Under the pieces are notes generated by a model. It was given only the letters and a program-made list of their open reading frames with translations. It was not told the DNA's origin and did no database searches. Made by a program: the position numbers and the translations under genes. This document shows, piece by piece, positions 15,473 to 25,013 of a DNA stretch of 64,000 bases (the first letter of the stretch is position 1; each line of letters begins with the position of its first letter). The stretch comes from UBA8958 sp964571695 (lineage in GTDB: Bacteria > Desulfobacterota > Syntrophia > Syntrophales > UBA8958). Where the stretch lies: the NCBI GenBank assembly GCA_964571695.1, contig CAZNDG010000003.1, positions 62,001-126,000 on the forward strand. The letters run 5' to 3'.

Positions 15473-17407
15473 ATGGGAAAAATAATCGGTATTGACTTGG
15501 GAACCACCAATTCCTGCGTGGCGGTCATGGAAGGCGGCGACCCGGTGGTAATTGCAAATCAGGAAGGAAACCGGACGACCCCCTCGGTGGTCGCATTTAC
15601 GGAAAGCGGCGAAAGACTGGTGGGACAGGTAGCCAGGCGCCAGGCCATTACCAATTCGGAGAATACCGTATATGCAGTCAAGAGGCTCATCGGCAGAAAG
15701 TACAGTGCCAAGGAGGTCCAGTACGACAAGGGCATCAGCTCCTACCGGATCACCGAGGCGGCCAACGGCGACGCCCAGGTGACCGTGCGGGACCGTAATT
15801 ACAGCCCGGCGGAGATCTCCTCCATGGTCCTGGTAAAGATGAAACAGACGGCGGAGGACTACCTGGGAGAAAAGATTACCGACGCGGTGATCACCGTTCC
15901 GGCCTATTTCAACGATTCCCAGCGTCAGGCCACCAAGGACGCGGGGAGGATCGCCGGCCTCAACGTCCGGCGGATCATCAACGAACCTACGGCGGCGGCC
16001 CTAGCCTATGGTCTGGATAAGAAAAAAGAGGGCAAAATCGCCGTCTTCGATTTGGGCGGCGGCACCTTCGATATTTCCATCCTCGAGATCGGCGACGGGG
16101 TATTCGAGGTCAAGTCCACCAACGGCGACACCCATCTGGGCGGCGAGGATTTCGATCAGCGGCTCATCGACTTTTTGGCTACGGAATTCAAGAAGGATCA
16201 GGGCATCGACATCCGGAGCGATCGGATGGCCCTCCAGCGCCTTAAGGAGGCGGCGGAGAAGGCAAAGATCGAGCTCTCGACGGCCATGGAGACGGACATC
16301 AATCTCCCCTTCATCACCGCCGACGCCTCCGGTCCCAAGCACATGAATATCAAGCTGACCCGGGCGAAACTGGAAGCGCTGGTGGAGGAGCTCATCGCCA
16401 AGGTGGAGGCCCCCTGCCGAATGGCGATGCGGGACGCCAATCTTTCTCCCCAGGACATCAATGAGGTGATCCTCGTGGGCGGGATGACGCGGATGCCCCG
16501 GGTGCAGCAGAAGGTCAAGGAAATCTTCGGCAAGGAGCCCAGCAAGGGAGTAAATCCCGATGAGGTCGTGTCCGTCGGCGCCGCGATTCAGGGTGGTGTC
16601 CTGGCCGGGGATGTCAAGGATGTCCTCCTCCTCGACGTGACGCCGCTGTCGCTGGGGATCGAAACCCTGGGCGGGGTGATGACGAAACTCATCGAGAAGA
16701 ACACCACCATTCCCACCCGGAAGAGCCAGATATTTTCCACGGCGGCGGACAATCAGCCGGCGGTGAGCATCCACGTCCTGCAGGGCGAACGGCCCATGGC
16801 GGCGGACAACCGTACCCTGGGTCGTTTCGAACTCGTCGGGATTCCCCCGGCGCCCCGGGGGCTGCCCCAGATCGAGGTGACCTTCGACATCGACGCCAAC
16901 GGCATCGTCCATGTTTCGGCGAAGGACCTGGGCACCGGTAAGGAGCAGAGCATCAAGATCACCGCCTCCAGCGGCCTTTCGGAGGAAGAGATCCAGAAGC
17001 TCGTCAAGGATGCGGAGGCCCATGCCGATGAAGACAAGCGGAAGCGCGATCTCGTCGAGGCCCGAAACCATGCCGATTCCTTTGTGTACAGCGTGGAAAA
17101 GAACATCAAGGAATTCGGCGACAAGATCGACGCCGCGGAAAAGGCGAAGATTGAGGATGCCATGGCCAAGGTGCGGAAGTCCATCGAAGGAGACGATCTC
17201 GAGGCCATCAAAAAGGCCCAGGAGGAACTGACCACCGCCTCCCATAAACTGGCCGAGGCCATGTATGCCAAGACGGCGGAACAGCAGGGAGGTCCGGGCG
17301 CCGGTGCGGCCGGTGCCGGCGCCGCCGGGGCGGGCGCCGGGACCCAGGCGGGCGGCGGCAAGAAGGACGACGATGTCGTAGACGCCGATTTCGAGGAAGT
17401 GAAATAG
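15473..17407 (+). CDS. dnaK: Hsp70 chaperone DnaK
   Basis: The protein has 644 residues. The ATPase domain starts GKIIGIDLGTTNSCVAVMEGG and includes the AYFNDSQRQATKDAGRIAGL, VFDLGGGTFDISIL and LVGGMTRMPRVQ motifs. The linker VLLLDVTPLSLGIET, the substrate-binding beta domain, and a glycine/alanine-rich tail ending DDVVDADFEEVK complete the protein. AAGGAGG precedes the ATG. It works with GrpE encoded just upstream; dnaJ is not in this window. Confidence 0.98.
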   Translation: MGKIIGIDLGTTNSCVAVMEGGDPVVIANQEGNRTTPSVVAFTESGERLVGQVARRQAITNSENTVYAVKRLIGRKYSAKEVQYDKGISSYRITEAANGDAQVTVRDRNYSPAEISSMVLVKMKQTAEDYLGEKITDAVITVPAYFNDSQRQATKDAGRIAGLNVRRIINEPTAAALAYGLDKKKEGKIAVFDLGGGTFDISILEIGDGVFEVKSTNGDTHLGGEDFDQRLIDFLATEFKKDQGIDIRSDRMALQRLKEAAEKAKIELSTAMETDINLPFITADASGPKHMNIKLTRAKLEALVEELIAKVEAPCRMAMRDANLSPQDINEVILVGGMTRMPRVQQKVKEIFGKEPSKGVNPDEVVSVGAAIQGGVLAGDVKDVLLLDVTPLSLGIETLGGVMTKLIEKNTTIPTRKSQIFSTAADNQPAVSIHVLQGERPMAADNRTLGRFELVGIPPAPRGLPQIEVTFDIDANGIVHVSAKDLGTGKEQSIKITASSGLSEEEIQKLVKDAEAHADEDKRKRDLVEARNHADSFVYSVEKNIKEFGDKIDAAEKAKIEDAMAKVRKSIEGDDLEAIKKAQEELTTASHKLAEAMYAKTAEQQGGPGAGAAGAGAAGAGAGTQAGGGKKDDDVVDADFEEVK

Positions 17408-17543
17408 CGGGTAGCGACCATATAGAACCGTGATGGAACTCTTGACCTATCCCGGTCCATTTTCGGGAGGTGCGTTTTCTGGAGTTCCTGGGGCCAGCGG
17501 GACCACATAGGCCAAACACATTTAGAAAAAACAGCTTTGCCGG

Positions 17544-17582
17544 GGCCCGGAAGTTTGCTAAGGAACTTCCGGGCCTTTTATT
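17544..17582 (+). terminator. intrinsic terminator after dnaK
   Basis: GGCCCGGAAGTT and AACTTCCGGGCC form a 12-bp perfect stem around an 8-nt loop, followed by TTTTATT. It lies 13 bp before the surE start, so surE may depend on read-through or a promoter close to the hairpin. Confidence 0.85.
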
Positions 17583-17594
17583 GAGGAGAAGATC

Positions 17595-18368
17595 ATGCGT
17601 TATCTGTTGACCAACGACGACGGCATCTATGCCAAGGGGCTGGCGGCGCTCCATCATGAGCTTTCCCGGGACGCCGAATGCCTGGTGGTTGCCCCGGAGG
17701 TGGAGCAGAGCGCCGTGGGACACGCCATTACCCTTTTTCGGCCCCTCATGGTCCGGGAGGCCCGGAAAAACGGCGCCGCGCTCGGTTATGCCGTGGCGGG
17801 AACGCCGGCGGACTGCGTCAAACTGGGCATCCGGGCTCTAACCGGCGGTCCCGTGGACCTCGTCGTTTCCGGCATCAACCGGGGCGCCAACGTGGGCGTC
17901 AATGTCCTGTACTCGGGCACCGTTTCCGCGGCCACGGAAGCGGTCATCCTAGGCATCCCCTCCCTGGCGATTTCCCTGGATACCCATAAAGATGCGGATT
18001 TTGGCTTTGCCGCCCGCTTCGCCCGGAAAATGGCGGCGTTTATCCTGGCCAAGCCCTGGCCGGGAACGGCGGTGAACGTCAACATCCCCGCCCTCCCCGA
18101 GGAGGAGATCAAGGGGGTGGTCGTGGTCAAGCAGGGGCGGACGCGTCTTCTGGAGAATTTCGAGCGCCGGGTGGACCCCCGGGACAACATCTACTACTGG
18201 CTGGCCGGGGAGACGCAACTGGCCGCCGATGAATCCCCGGATTCCGATGCCTGCGCCCTACGCCGGGGTTATATCACCATCACCCCCCTCCATTCGGATT
18301 TGACGCGTTACGAGCTTCTATATGATTTCCGCGCCCGGGTGGAAGACGAAAAAGATCGTTTCTTTTAA
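17595..18368 (+). CDS. surE: 5'/3'-nucleotidase SurE
   Basis: The protein has 257 residues. It starts with the metal-binding LLTNDDGI motif and has VAPEVEQSAVGHAIT, GTPADCV, VSGINRGANVGVNVLYSGTVSAATE and the C-terminal dimer-swap region, all SurE hallmarks. SurE dephosphorylates nucleoside monophosphates and short polyphosphate, mostly under stress. GAGGAG lies 8 bp upstream of ATG. Confidence 0.95.
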   Translation: MRYLLTNDDGIYAKGLAALHHELSRDAECLVVAPEVEQSAVGHAITLFRPLMVREARKNGAALGYAVAGTPADCVKLGIRALTGGPVDLVVSGINRGANVGVNVLYSGTVSAATEAVILGIPSLAISLDTHKDADFGFAARFARKMAAFILAKPWPGTAVNVNIPALPEEEIKGVVVVKQGRTRLLENFERRVDPRDNIYYWLAGETQLAADESPDSDACALRRGYITITPLHSDLTRYELLYDFRARVEDEKDRFF

Positions 18369-18577
18369 CCCGCCGCGTCCCTCCCCGTGATCCCTTACCT
18401 CCAAAAGGATGGTGTTGAGAGGAAACCATGGTCAAATCTTTCTGGAGCCGGGTAATTTTCTTCTGTACAAGTAGTAGATATTAATTGGGTTACGAAGAAA
18501 TCCGTTTTCTGCCTGTGCGGACTGAACAAATACACCATTGATTTCCAGTCCGGAGCAGGCCGCTCGGTCCGCCGGCG

Positions 18578-19417
18578 TCAGCGGGTAAGCAGCACCGGGA
18601 TGGTGCTGTTGCGGATGACATGGGAGGTGGTGCTGCCGATGAGCAGTTCCTGGAGACGGTTGCGGCCATAGGCCCCCATGACCATGAGTTCCACGGCGCC
18701 CTCTTTGATGAATTGCAGGATCGTCCGGTCCTCTCTCCCCGCCACGACCACCGTTTCGCAGTCGATCTGATGCGCCTCGAGATAGGCCTCGGCCTTCTTG
18801 GACCAGCGGGCCGCCCGGCCCTGATCCTCCGTGACCATGAGGAGCGTCAGGGGCCAGGCCATCTTCTCCGCCAGGAACACCGCCAGTTCCAGGGCATTTT
18901 GGGCCGGAGGGCTGCCGTCGTAGGCCAGGGCCATGCTTTCGATATCCTGGTAGCGCTGAGGGGTGACCAGGACCGGCTTGCCGGCATGGCGGGTTACCGC
19001 TTCGGCGGTGGAGCCCAGAATGCCGCCCTTGGCGATGTGAAAGTGCTCTCCCCGCTGGGCCAGAACGATCCAGTCGTGATTCTTCGCCTCGGCGATGATC
19101 GCCTCGTCGATGACCCCCGCGGCCTTCCTGGTTTCCGCCCGGACGCCGCCGGCCGCGCAACGCTCCGCAAAGGCCTTGAGGATGACCTCCGCCCTTTCCT
19201 CCAGGCCCTTTTCTATTACCGGATAGAATTCCTGGTAGGGGGGAACCCCGATGGAGCCGGAGATGTCCGTGATCACCGGCCCCTGCATCAGCCGGACATC
19301 GATGACGTGAAAGCCCGTGAGGGTGGCCTCCAGTCGTTTGGCGATATAAACGCCATAATCGATGGCGGTGTTTCCGTATTCGGAACCGTCGGTCGGCGCC
19401 AGAATCGTCTTAATCAT
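18578..19417 (-). CDS. tandem universal stress protein (UspA family)
   Basis: The protein has 279 residues and two Usp domains. The first starts KTILAPTDGSEYGNTAIDYG. The second, from about 160, includes ALAYDGSPPAQNALE and the ATP-binding ending GAYGRNRLQELLIGSTTSHVIRNS. The second domain has the G-2x-G-9x-G(S/T)-like ATP motif; the first is partly changed. ATG 19417 is preferred (GGAGAGG 7 bp upstream) over 19423. Its start overlaps the stop of the upstream MORN-type gene, so the two are coupled. Confidence 0.9.
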   Translation of the reverse strand: MIKTILAPTDGSEYGNTAIDYGVYIAKRLEATLTGFHVIDVRLMQGPVITDISGSIGVPPYQEFYPVIEKGLEERAEVILKAFAERCAAGGVRAETRKAAGVIDEAIIAEAKNHDWIVLAQRGEHFHIAKGGILGSTAEAVTRHAGKPVLVTPQRYQDIESMALAYDGSPPAQNALELAVFLAEKMAWPLTLLMVTEDQGRAARWSKKAEAYLEAHQIDCETVVVAGREDRTILQFIKEGAVELMVMGAYGRNRLQELLIGSTTSHVIRNSTIPVLLTR

Positions 19418-20120
19418 TGGCATTCCTCTCCTGTTTGTTGAAGCTTCCGAGATTTTTCAGCAGGTCGTCCACCATTTGCTCCCGCTCCCGAGTTTCGTGT
19501 TCCTCCTCTTCACCCTCTTCCTGACCGTTGGGCAGGGGCTTGGCGATTTCGTTCCCCTTTTCGTCATAGGCATGAAACTTGTCCACCAGTTTTCCTTTCC
19601 GGTGCCGGGCCTGCTCCTTGACGCGTCCGCTCCGGTAATAGGACACGTATTCCCCTTCCCGTTTGTCGTTCTTGAAGCTTCCCTTTTCCCGGATCTGCCC
19701 ACTCTTGTAATAGGATATGTATTCCCCCTCGAAGAGACCGTTTTCGAAGTATTCTTCATCCTTTACCTGACCGTTCCGGTAGTAGAGCCGGTACGGGCCG
19801 TGGAGTTTTCCCGCCGCGTTGTATTTTTCCTGCTCCCGGATCTGCCCGTTGTCGTAATAAGAGGTATAGGCACCGACAAGATGATCGTCCTTGAAAGTTC
19901 CCTGCTCCCGAAGCTGGCCGTCCCGGTAGTAAGACTCCGCCGTGCCGTTTTTCAGGCCGCCCTGGAAATGGAGGCGGACCATGACCTGCCCGTTGCCGAA
20001 AAAGGAGAGATACTCCCCCTCGGGCTTGCCGTTCATGGTATAGCGCTTTTCGATGACGTGGCCTTTGTCGTTGCGGTATATCTCCTCTTTGAGCCTCATC
20101 TTGATCGGCATGGGGGCCAT
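19410..20120 (-). CDS. MORN-variant repeat protein (YwqK-like)
   Basis: The protein has 236 residues. It carries about seven copies of a 22-25 residue repeat of the type YYxxGQxREKGxFKNDKxxGEY, the MORN-2 variant found in YwqK-like proteins. The tail is glutamate-rich. No signal peptide is obvious. Such repeats form extended beta-hairpin ribbons used as scaffolds; a function cannot be set from sequence. The stop overlaps the universal stress gene start by a few bases. Confidence 0.85.
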   Translation of the reverse strand: MAPMPIKMRLKEEIYRNDKGHVIEKRYTMNGKPEGEYLSFFGNGQVMVRLHFQGGLKNGTAESYYRDGQLREQGTFKDDHLVGAYTSYYDNGQIREQEKYNAAGKLHGPYRLYYRNGQVKDEEYFENGLFEGEYISYYKSGQIREKGSFKNDKREGEYVSYYRSGRVKEQARHRKGKLVDKFHAYDEKGNEIAKPLPNGQEEGEEEEHETREREQMVDDLLKNLGSFNKQERNAND

Positions 20121-20187
20121 CCTTTCCTCAATGCCATATAGGGGAAACAGGGGCTGGTGTCAATGCCGATTAACCCCCGCCGGGGTC

Positions 20188-21135
20188 TCAACTGTGGTTC
20201 CTCAGCATCAGTTCGGCGGGATGGGGGTTGAGGTAGAGTTGCTCCTGGAGGTAGGGCGAGGAAAATTTCCGGACGTAATGGGTCAGCATGGTGACCGGGA
20301 CGATGAGGGGGAGGCGGCCCAGGCGGTAACGCTCGATGAGCGCCAGCATCTCCTCCTTGTCCTCCGGGGTGAGGACCTTCTTGAAATAGCCCAGCATGTG
20401 CATCAGGACGTTGGTCTGTTTCTTCGGGGTGGCGATGAGCTTCAACCCTTCCATGAGGACCTGCAGATAGGCGGCGGCCGCCTGGTCGAAGGGCAGTTGT
20501 TCGTGATTGGCGACAAGACGGCCCAGGATGGTCAGGTGTCTTACGCTGTGGGACATGACGAGCAGTTTGTGCTCCCGGTGGAACCGCTCGAGATCCCGGA
20601 ACTTCGGCCGGCCGGCCATGAGAAGCTGCCAGCGGCGGTAAACGAAGACCCGCTCGATAAAATTCTCCCGGAGCGCCGGATCGTGGAGGCGGCCGTCCTC
20701 CTCCGCCGGGAGGAGGGGAAAACGGGCCGCGAAGGCGGCGGCGAAGATCCCGACGCCGCGCTTGACGGGCATGCCCCCGGGGACGTAAACCTTGACGGCG
20801 GTCATGCCGGAACTGGGAGACTTGCTCTTGAAGATGAAACCACAAAGAGACTCCGGCTCCAGTTCCTGCAGCTTTCCCACCGCCCAGGACTGCATCCCCG
20901 CCGTGTGATCGATGCCGGTGCGGATGGTAACCAGGCGGGGCGACGTCGGATCGCCCACGAGGCGCATGGCCTCCCGGGGCACCGGCAAGCCGTATTCCAC
21001 TTCCGGACAGACGGGGATATAGGTAAAATAACGCCCCAGGGTTTCGGTGAGATACCGGTCCCACTGATGGCCGCCGTCATAACGGACATTGCGGCCGAGC
21101 AGGCAGGTGCTGATGCCGATCTTGATCTTTTCCAC
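20188..21135 (-). CDS. DUF523/DUF1722 fusion protein (YbgA type)
   Basis: The protein has 315 residues from GTG 21135, which has GGAGGAG upstream and gives the typical family start KIKIGISTCLLGRNVRYDG. The N-terminal DUF523 part (about 1-155) holds ISTCLLG, CPEVEYGLPVPREAMRL and GFIFKSKSPSSGM. The C-terminal DUF1722 part (about 160-315) holds FIERVFVYRRW, HREHKLLVMSHS and MLGYFKKVLTPEDKEEML. The biochemical role of these domains is not known to me. Conserved cysteines in the DUF523 part suggest metal binding. Confidence 0.88.
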   Translation of the reverse strand: MEKIKIGISTCLLGRNVRYDGGHQWDRYLTETLGRYFTYIPVCPEVEYGLPVPREAMRLVGDPTSPRLVTIRTGIDHTAGMQSWAVGKLQELEPESLCGFIFKSKSPSSGMTAVKVYVPGGMPVKRGVGIFAAAFAARFPLLPAEEDGRLHDPALRENFIERVFVYRRWQLLMAGRPKFRDLERFHREHKLLVMSHSVRHLTILGRLVANHEQLPFDQAAAAYLQVLMEGLKLIATPKKQTNVLMHMLGYFKKVLTPEDKEEMLALIERYRLGRLPLIVPVTMLTHYVRKFSSPYLQEQLYLNPHPAELMLRNHS

Positions 21136-21367
21136 GGTTCCCGACTCCTCCACGCCTCTCCCCCCTCTCTCGACAAATCGGCAACGCTTTCATCTCTGCT
21201 TGCCGTTTGAACTCTATATGAGGATTGCCCGCTCCGTCAATGACAATTTATAGACATCACCATCTCTTTCCGCAGGTTCCGGATTTCCTCGGGCGCGGGA
21301 GCGGCAAAGCCCCTTTTTGTTTGACCTTTCCGGACAAATTGCGGTACAGACAACGGACGGGTGAATC

Positions 21368-21396
21368 CATGTCCGCGGCGGTCGCCGTGGGACATG
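21368..21396 (+). other. stable stem-loop in the leader of the ECF-like membrane gene
   Basis: CATGTCC and GGACATG form a 7-bp stem enclosing a second CGGCG/CGCCG stem. It lies about 55 bp before the gene at 21452 and is followed by an A-rich stretch rather than Ts, so it is not a terminator. It may be part of a regulatory leader; I could not match it to a known riboswitch class. Confidence 0.4.
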
Positions 21397-21451
21397 AAAA
21401 CATGTTAATGGTTACGAACAATTGCAGACAATTTTCAAGGAGGTCTCCACA

Positions 21452-21946
21452 ATGGGCGAAACAAGCGTCCTCTTCTGGGAACGACCCTGGAACCGCGGCC
21501 GGACCGCCGCTTTGCTGGTCCTGGCACTGCTGCCCAATGTCCTGGGCATGATAAATCTGACGACCCCCTGGGGTTTCAAGATCCATACCTTCCAGGCGGC
21601 GATCTTCCTTGCCGCCGCAGTGCTGGGTCCCTGGGGAGGTCTTGTGTCCGGGCTGGCCGGATCGCTATGGGCCGCCCTGGTCATGGCGAATCCCTGGCTG
21701 CTCGTCGGCAACGGCATCCTGGGGTTTTGCACCGGCCTCTTCGTCCGCCGGGGTTTTAGCCTTCTTCCTGCCGTTTGGCTGGCCTTTTCGATCCAGTTGC
21801 TCTGGCTGATCCCGACGGATTATTTCCTTGCCGGGCTGTCCGGGGCCTTTATCCGGGAATTGATCCTGGCGTTGTTCCTATCCCATACCTTCTGGGCGTT
21901 GGTCGTCGCTCCCCTGCGGGAACCGCTGCGCGGGTGGCTGGCGTGA
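21452..21946 (+). CDS. integral membrane protein resembling an ECF transporter S component
   Basis: The protein has 164 residues and about five hydrophobic helices. The segment TFQAAIFLAAAVLGPWGGLVSGLAGSL and the overall topology resemble the small substrate-binding S components of energy-coupling factor vitamin transporters. No ATPase or T component is nearby, as is usual for group-II systems. ATG 21452 has AAGGAGG 9 bp upstream. Its TGA overlaps the GTG start of the DUF1893 gene, so the two are translationally coupled. Substrate unknown. Confidence 0.72.
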   Translation: MGETSVLFWERPWNRGRTAALLVLALLPNVLGMINLTTPWGFKIHTFQAAIFLAAAVLGPWGGLVSGLAGSLWAALVMANPWLLVGNGILGFCTGLFVRRGFSLLPAVWLAFSIQLLWLIPTDYFLAGLSGAFIRELILALFLSHTFWALVVAPLREPLRGWLA

Positions 21947-22419
21947 CGGATCAAGATTTCCAGGCTTACACGCTCGCCATGTTCCACGGCGACAAGCGGA
22001 TTTTCATGTCCCGGGAATCGGGCCTGAGACCCCTGGTGGAGTGGCTGGATATCTTCCGGGGTAAATATCGGGACTGCCGCCTCCACGACAAGGTTATCGG
22101 CCTGGCGGCGGCCAGAATGATCGTCGCTTCGGGGCTCATCTCCGAAGTTCTGACGCTGGTGGCCTCCCGGCCGGCCCGGGACTTTCTGACCACGGCGGGC
22201 ATCTCTCTCCAGTCGGGGCATTGCGTGGACAATATCCTGACGAACGACCGGACCGGGATCTGTCCGGGGGAGGTCATCGCCCTGGAAACTCCGGACCCGG
22301 ATGAGTTCCGGCGTCGCATCCACCGGCTGGTGAACTACGACCCCCAGGATTATGAGAACTGCAAGGGGAAATGCGGATATACGCCCTTGTGCCGGGAGTG
22401 CATGAAAGGGCGCCGCTGA
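21943..22419 (+). CDS. DUF1893 domain protein with cysteine-rich tail
   Basis: The protein has 158 residues from GTG 21943, overlapping the previous stop. The core (HDKVIGLAAARMIVASG, SGHCVDNILTNDRTGICPGEV) matches DUF1893, a small cytidine-deaminase-like domain. The C-terminal CKGKCGYTPLCRECM could bind a metal or an iron-sulfur cluster. The coupling to a membrane S component suggests a shared small-molecule pathway. Confidence 0.75.
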   Translation: MTDQDFQAYTLAMFHGDKRIFMSRESGLRPLVEWLDIFRGKYRDCRLHDKVIGLAAARMIVASGLISEVLTLVASRPARDFLTTAGISLQSGHCVDNILTNDRTGICPGEVIALETPDPDEFRRRIHRLVNYDPQDYENCKGKCGYTPLCRECMKGRR

Positions 22420-22550
22420 TTCATGTTCATGAATCCCGGCGGTGGGTGTTACGATCGGGCCGGCGGCGAAAAACGATCCGGTCCGGCAAGGCGGATGGAA
22501 GGATTATCGTGGGTAATATAACGCCCTTTGCCGGGCAGACGGGAGAAATA

Positions 22551-23345
22551 ATGAAGGGGCAGGCACCGGCGGCGGATACGGAGGCCCTCATGGATCTGAT
22601 CAGGACTCTTCGGGGTCCGGGCGGCTGCCCCTGGGATCGGGTCCAGACGGAAAAGGATCTGGGGCGGTATCTCCTCAGCGAGGCTTATGAGGTCCTCGAT
22701 GCGATCGGGTCCGGGTCGCCGGCGGAACTCCGGGAGGAATTGGGGGATCTGCTCTTCCAGATCCTCTTCTTGGTCGTCCTGGCAGAAGAGCGGGGAAATT
22801 TCAGGCTGGCCGACGTGATCCAGGAGATAAGGGAAAAGATGATCCGCCGCCATCCCCATGTCTTCGGCGACGCCAAAGTTCGGGACGCCGGCGAGGTGAA
22901 GGCCAACTGGGAACGGATCAAGGCGACCCAGGAGCACAAGATTTCTCGGGAGAGTCCGCTCTTTTCAGGGATCTCCCGTTCCCTTCCCGCCCTGGCCCGG
23001 GCCCAGGCCGTTACGGAACGGGCGGCCACAGTGGGCTTCGACTGGGAAAAGACGGACCAGGTCGTAGCCAAGATATCCGAGGAACTGCATGAACTTACGG
23101 AAGCACTAAACAAGAAGGATCGTGAGGGAAGTGAAGAAGAAATCGGAGATTTGTTGTTTTCCATCGTCAACCTGTGCCGGTTCGTCGATGTCCGGGCGGA
23201 GGAGGCCCTGCGCGGAACTACGGAGAAATTTCTCAAGCGATTTAGGTATATAGAGGAAATACTCAAGGAGCGGGGCGTTGCCGTTGAAGACGCCTCTCTG
23301 GCGGATATGGACCGGCTTTGGGACGAGGCAAAACGGGCGGGATAG
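22551..23345 (+). CDS. mazG: nucleoside triphosphate pyrophosphohydrolase MazG
   Basis: The protein has 264 residues from ATG 22551 (GGGAG upstream); the open frame further upstream has no family match. Two MazG repeats are visible, each with the E-x-x-E...E-x-x-D metal motif: EAYEVLDAI...LREELGDLLFQ in the first and EELHELTEAL...EEEIGDLLFS in the second. MazG hydrolyses (d)NTPs to monophosphate and pyrophosphate, cleaning abnormal nucleotides. The length is normal. Confidence 0.93.
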   Translation: MKGQAPAADTEALMDLIRTLRGPGGCPWDRVQTEKDLGRYLLSEAYEVLDAIGSGSPAELREELGDLLFQILFLVVLAEERGNFRLADVIQEIREKMIRRHPHVFGDAKVRDAGEVKANWERIKATQEHKISRESPLFSGISRSLPALARAQAVTERAATVGFDWEKTDQVVAKISEELHELTEALNKKDREGSEEEIGDLLFSIVNLCRFVDVRAEEALRGTTEKFLKRFRYIEEILKERGVAVEDASLADMDRLWDEAKRAG

Positions 23346-23544
23346 AGATTACCTTCGAGGAAAGGGATGCTTGACGGCATCATGAATTAATGCTGGAAAA
23401 AAAGGCAAAAAAAATATATAGATGGAAAAAAAAGATCCGGGATGGTTAGAAAACATCGCGGATGGAAACCGCCACTAACCCATGAGGAAGTGTAGCTTAC
23501 TATTCATAAAAGGAAAGCACTTTACTGAGGTAGGAGCGAAAACA

Positions 23545-24588
23545 TTGCGAAAACATTGGGTAATTATTGTTTGTGTCCTCTTTTTACTGGGGATGGCGGG
23601 GTTGCCCGCCTCCTGGGGGGCAGTGGGTAAGACCGAGCCGGCAAAGGCGACGGCGGCCACGAAGACAAAAAAAACGGTCAAGCAACCCCAAAAGGCCAAA
23701 GTCGCCAAGAAGGCAAAATCCGCCAAAAAACGTCCGGCGGCCAAGTCTCGGGTTCGCAACCAGGCGAAGACCAATGCTCATAAAAAATCGCGGGCTGTGA
23801 ACAACACAGCGCGGGCACCCCAAAAGCTGGTCTTGCACTCCGGCTTTGCCCTGGTGGAGGATCAACGGACCGGAGAACTGCTGGTTCAGAAGAATCCCCA
23901 CGCCGTCGTCCCCATCGCCTCCATTACCAAACTCATGACCGCCATGGTGACTCTGGATGCCCAACTGGATCTGAACGAACCGCTGGTCGTCCGGAAGGAA
24001 GATATCGACAATCTGCGCCACAGTCGTTCCCGACTGCCGGTGGGGACGAACCTTACCCGTCAGGAGGCCCTGCTTTTGGCCCTGATGGCTTCGGAAAACC
24101 GGGCGGCCCACGCCCTGGGCCGGACCTATCCCGGGGGGCAGGAGGCTTTCGTGGCCGCCATGAATGCCAAGGCCCGGGCCCTCGGTTTGACGGCCACCCG
24201 GTTTACGGAACCGACCGGGCTTTCCGGCGGCAACATCTCCTCCGCCCAGGATCTGGCCCGGATGGTCAGCGCCGCTTACAATTATCCTTTGATCCGTGAA
24301 TACACCACCTGCGAGGAGGCGGTGATCCAGTCGGGCCGCCGCATCCTCGCTTTTCATAACACCAATCGCCTGGTAAAAAGCCCCCGGTGGCAGATCGGCC
24401 TGTCGAAGACCGGATTCATCGACGAGGCGGGCCGCTGTCTGGTGATGCAGGCCGAGGTGGCCCAGCGCCCGGTCTTGATCATCCTCCTCGATGCCCAGGG
24501 TACGATGACCCGCTATGGGGACGCCAATCGCATCAAACAGTGGATGGAGCGCACACCGCCGGCACCGCGGATGGTCCACGAGGGCTGA
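23545..24588 (+). CDS. D-alanyl-D-alanine endopeptidase/carboxypeptidase, peptidase S11
   Basis: The protein has 347 residues from TTG 23545. This start gives a classic signal peptide (basic RKH, then VIIVCVLFLLGMAGL, cleavage near SWGA) and has AGGAG 8 bp upstream; ATG 23482 adds 21 residues without a ribosome-binding site. A lysine/alanine-rich linker of about 65 residues follows and may bind wall or DNA polyanions. The catalytic domain holds the SITK nucleophile motif, SEN and KTG triads of S11 enzymes. It probably trims or cuts peptidoglycan peptides in the periplasm (PbpG/DacD type). Confidence 0.88.
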   Translation: MRKHWVIIVCVLFLLGMAGLPASWGAVGKTEPAKATAATKTKKTVKQPQKAKVAKKAKSAKKRPAAKSRVRNQAKTNAHKKSRAVNNTARAPQKLVLHSGFALVEDQRTGELLVQKNPHAVVPIASITKLMTAMVTLDAQLDLNEPLVVRKEDIDNLRHSRSRLPVGTNLTRQEALLLALMASENRAAHALGRTYPGGQEAFVAAMNAKARALGLTATRFTEPTGLSGGNISSAQDLARMVSAAYNYPLIREYTTCEEAVIQSGRRILAFHNTNRLVKSPRWQIGLSKTGFIDEAGRCLVMQAEVAQRPVLIILLDAQGTMTRYGDANRIKQWMERTPPAPRMVHEG

Positions 24589-24683
24589 ACGCCTAAGTGA
24601 AGCCCGGGAAAGCAACGCCCACGACGGCTTGTCACACGAGATGATTTAGGAATGTAAGGCGGGAAAGAGGGGAGGGAGACTCG

Positions 24684-24956
24684 ATGCCTCCGGAAATGAT
24701 CGCCAAGATCGAGGCCGTCCTGGAACGGGTCAGGGATCCCGAGAGCGACCTGCCCGTGGCGCGGTTGGGGCTGATAAAGCGTTTGCGTTACAGTGAGAAG
24801 GAACGGAAGCTCTACGTATTCATGAACGTTTACCGCCACCTTCCCAGTTGCGTCACCTGTGCTGCCATTGCCCGGATGATCGTTGCCACGATCGTCCGGG
24901 ACCTGACGGCGGAGTTGGAGGCGGAATTTCCCGGCGTCGCCGTGGAATTCGTTTGA
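24684..24956 (+). CDS. small DUF59/MIP18-like protein
   Basis: The protein has 90 residues. The pattern VLERVRDPESDLPVARLGLIKRLRYSE resembles the start of DUF59 (SufT/PaaD/MIP18-type) domains, followed by a C-x-x-C within PSCVTCAAIARMI, consistent with metal-sulfur cluster work. The match is by eye and moderate. ATG has GGAGGGAG upstream. Confidence 0.65.
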   Translation: MPPEMIAKIEAVLERVRDPESDLPVARLGLIKRLRYSEKERKLYVFMNVYRHLPSCVTCAAIARMIVATIVRDLTAELEAEFPGVAVEFV

Positions 24957-25013
24957 GATCCCGAAACTCAATTTCCTCAGGTCAAGCGATGGGAATGGGC
25001 CTCCGGAAAAGGC

